Source: a virus. Taken from it: 26,451 nt of DNA. Position 1 is the first letter of the stretch. Every line of letters starts with the position of its first letter. The DNA lies in IMG/VR virus record IMGVR_UViG_3300043775_001285, positions 1 to 26,451 of that record; one strand, written 5' to 3'. This document shows positions 24,875-26,451 of this stretch, in pieces. The translations under genes were made by a program, and so were the position numbers. The notes beneath the pieces were generated by a model. It was not told the origin of the DNA and did not search any database. It saw only the letters and a list, made by a program, of their open reading frames with translations.

Positions 24875-25666
24875 ATGAGAATTTCTGAATTACTTGAAAA
24901 TGATGGACAATTAGGACTTCCGTTTCAAGATGAACCTACAGATTTACAACCAAGAGTAAAACAAAAACGTGTTAAAAAAGACTACGGTCAGACACCTGAA
25001 AGACCAGAATTAAGATTTAGTTTAGAAGATCATCCAGAATTAAAAGCTGCAGCTCAAGCTGTTAAAGCTGGAAAGATGTCTAGAGCAGAATATACAGCAT
25101 TAGTAAAAAAATATAAACCAGTAAGACCGTATGATTATGTTCCTACACCTGCAAGTGAAAAAGATATGAATCGCGGGTTAGATGCTGATAAACGTCATAA
25201 GATTAATTCACATATTGCAGACGGTGATGTGGTGCAATTACGATTAGACATCCCTGCGTATAATCATAAAAATGTGTGGGTTCCAACTATTCACAATAAA
25301 GCTGGAATTGCTATTTCTCATAGAGGAGCAGCAGTTATTAATAATGTAACCATTAAGTTACCGCAAAAAGGTTCAATGAACATTGCAACAGGCGAAACTA
25401 GTAAAGTTCCAATTGCTACTCTAAAAGGTTTTTGGGAAGAAGTATCGCCTGAAGATGCAAAGACAGAAGCAATGGCTGCGTTACATGATAAGAATTGGGC
25501 TCAGGTAGGTATGGATCCTAAACGACATGCATTCTTCTATGATAGAAAAACTGAAAGACCTATTATTGGTGGATCACGTGCTGTACAAGTAGGACCGTTA
25601 GTGTTAATTAAAGATCCTATCTATGACGATGATGGTGAATATATTTACGAACGAAATAAAAGATAA
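24875..25666 (+). CDS. Hypothetical phage protein with capsid-targeting-like N-terminus, 263 aa
   Basis: It starts MRISELLEND, the shared motif with an L-L-E cleavage-like site. A basic, proline-rich linker (about 20-45) follows, then a helical segment (HPELKAAAQAVKAGKMSRAE), a beta-rich domain (VVQLRLDIPAYNHKNVWVP..) and a C-terminal module with KRHAFFYDRKTERPIIGGSR and VGPLVLIKD that I recall in proteins of cyanophages and related T4-like phages. Function unknown. It is the only gene of its plus-strand unit, followed by a structured 3' element. Confidence 0.8.
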   Translation: MRISELLENDGQLGLPFQDEPTDLQPRVKQKRVKKDYGQTPERPELRFSLEDHPELKAAAQAVKAGKMSRAEYTALVKKYKPVRPYDYVPTPASEKDMNRGLDADKRHKINSHIADGDVVQLRLDIPAYNHKNVWVPTIHNKAGIAISHRGAAVINNVTIKLPQKGSMNIATGETSKVPIATLKGFWEEVSPEDAKTEAMAALHDKNWAQVGMDPKRHAFFYDRKTERPIIGGSRAVQVGPLVLIKDPIYDDDGEYIYERNKR

Positions 25667-25680
25667 ATAACTTTAACAAC

Positions 25681-25780
25681 TTAGGACCGTCACAGTTATC
25701 TGTGCCTAAGGCGTCAAGGTTGCCCTACCTAACAGTTTGAGATTCGCTACCTCTTACAACTGTAAACAGGGCTTTTTTTT
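25681..25780 (+). ncRNA. Structured 3' element with terminator (possible small RNA)
   Basis: After the gene come TTAGG..CACAG-TTAT-CTGTG-CCTAA, then GGC..GCC, and finally GCCCT..ACAGTT..AACTGT..AGGGC followed by eight T residues. The last two-part stem plus T-run is a plausible Rho-independent terminator, while the upstream hairpins exceed what a terminator needs. It could be a stable 3' UTR or an independent small RNA of about 100 nt. Confidence 0.6.
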
Positions 25781-25782
25781 GA

Positions 25783-26448
25783 CTAGACTAATCTAGCTCT
25801 ATAATCGTCTAAAGTTTGATAAATTGATTTTAAGTATCTACGATATGCTTTTTCGTATCCCGGTTCGGCTCTACCTTTAAAATCACTATAAGTATGTGAT
25901 TGTTTTGATATTTCTTTTAAGAATACATTAATAGCAGTGGATTGTTCTTGAGGTGATAGTTTATGAATCTTACTAATTAGATCTGATGCCGCTTCTTGTG
26001 CGTATGCTGCGATTTCGTCAGGTTGTGATTTATATATTTCTCTAGCACGAATCTGTTCTTCTTCACTTTTAAATTCATCTTGTATTAACGCTGTAAAGAA
26101 TTTAATTTTATCTCTTTCAACATATCCATGTTTGTATTCGTATCGTTGTCCGTGACTTACTTGTTTAGCATGTGTTACTTCGTGTAAGAATACAGAAGTT
26201 AAGTGATTAATGATAGTGTTAATATCGTTAGCATCGATATTATCAGTATAATGTTTAAATAATAATTTAATTAAGTTTGCAATTACTTTTGGAGCAATTG
26301 TTATAGTATTAGTATCTTCAATATATTGTCCAGTACCTTGTGCTAACGATTTAAATTGTATAGTAACATCAGTATTTGTTATTTGTTTTGCGTAGTGTGT
26401 TAGAATAGGTTTAATAGAATTAACAAATAACGTATTGTACTTAACCAT
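25783..26448 (-). CDS. Zincin-like peptidase domain protein, 221 aa
   Basis: Motif FLHEVTHAKQ (H89, E90, H93) is a zinc-peptidase HExxH, and PDEIAAYAQEAA (Glu145 region) gives a likely third ligand, the same pair of motifs as in the plus-strand protein at 10167-11360. The rest is helical and polar. It begins MVKYNTLFVNS, so it lacks the packaging-like N-terminus. Convergent to the 24875 gene with the structured 3' element between. The start is the first ATG at the window edge; a longer upstream frame cannot be excluded. Confidence 0.72.
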   Translation of the reverse strand: MVKYNTLFVNSIKPILTHYAKQITNTDVTIQFKSLAQGTGQYIEDTNTITIAPKVIANLIKLLFKHYTDNIDANDINTIINHLTSVFLHEVTHAKQVSHGQRYEYKHGYVERDKIKFFTALIQDEFKSEEEQIRAREIYKSQPDEIAAYAQEAASDLISKIHKLSPQEQSTAINVFLKEISKQSHTYSDFKGRAEPGYEKAYRRYLKSIYQTLDDYRARLV

Positions 26449-26451
26449 AAA

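Overview
This window reads as part of the genome of a large, T4-like (myovirus-type) marine phage. It is A+T-rich and densely packed. Minus-strand genes run in tight operons joined by ATGA or TAATG stop/start overlaps. It holds tRNA genes, a tmRNA, GroES, an Rnl2-type RNA ligase, five homing-type nucleases and many tiny unknown ORFs. The tmRNA is circularly permuted (two-piece type), as in alphaproteobacteria. With the base composition and the curli, FeoA and GroES gene set, this makes a marine alphaproteobacterial (SAR11-like) host a reasonable guess, but it is inference only.

Layout. Positions 1-4140 are an RNA-gene island, mostly on the minus strand. It holds ordinary tRNAs (Gly, Pro, a class-II-like UGU tRNA, Glu, Tyr, a Cys-like one), several large structured non-coding stretches, and a set of units in which tRNA parts occur in permuted order: T arm and 3' acceptor strand first, then 5' acceptor strand and D arm. 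Each unit is closed by its own covarying 5-7 bp stem with conserved flanks (leader like TAACAGCAA, trailer like CTGTTA). Related small units hold only an anticodon-arm-like hairpin. One structured RNA (718-1055) begins with a near-exact copy of helix 43 of the 23S rRNA GTPase-associated centre, the L11 site. Positions 4150-8100 are a minus-strand operon region: groES, small membrane proteins, an Rnl2-like RNA ligase, feoA, unknown genes and a macro-domain protein. An HNH nuclease and a further structured RNA region follow (8091-9340).

Plus-strand genes form four short transcription units (9377, 11895, 14019, 24875), each preceded by an NATAAATA late-promoter-like motif. Minus-strand units instead carry TTGACA-16/17-TATAAT promoters. 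Five unrelated plus-strand proteins (a GNAT, a basic DUF6321-like protein, a zinc-peptidase-like protein, a HicA-like toxin and an unknown) share an N-terminal M(K/R)(I/V)xE(I/L)(I/L)xE peptide. It resembles the T4 capsid-targeting sequence, including a gp21-type (I/L)xE cleavage site, so these may be packaged in the head and delivered with the DNA.

Positions 11385-11812 hold the permuted tmRNA with its promoter and terminator. Positions 12693-13798 are an array of small paralogous proteins. From 24767 down to 15132 one long minus-strand block encodes a curli-type system (CsgF, CsgG, two curlin-repeat proteins, a FecR-domain protein, a DUF1566-like protein), then small membrane or coiled-coil proteins, an LpxH-like phosphoesterase, a GIY-YIG nuclease, a GT4 glycosyltransferase and a CHASE2-adenylate cyclase. 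This looks like a host-envelope and signalling module.

The most unusual signal is RNA-based: permuted and possibly split tRNA genes beside a permuted tmRNA and an rRNA mimic, in a phage that also encodes an RNA ligase and a macro-domain protein of the kind that acts on ADP-ribose 1''-phosphate, a tRNA-splicing by-product.
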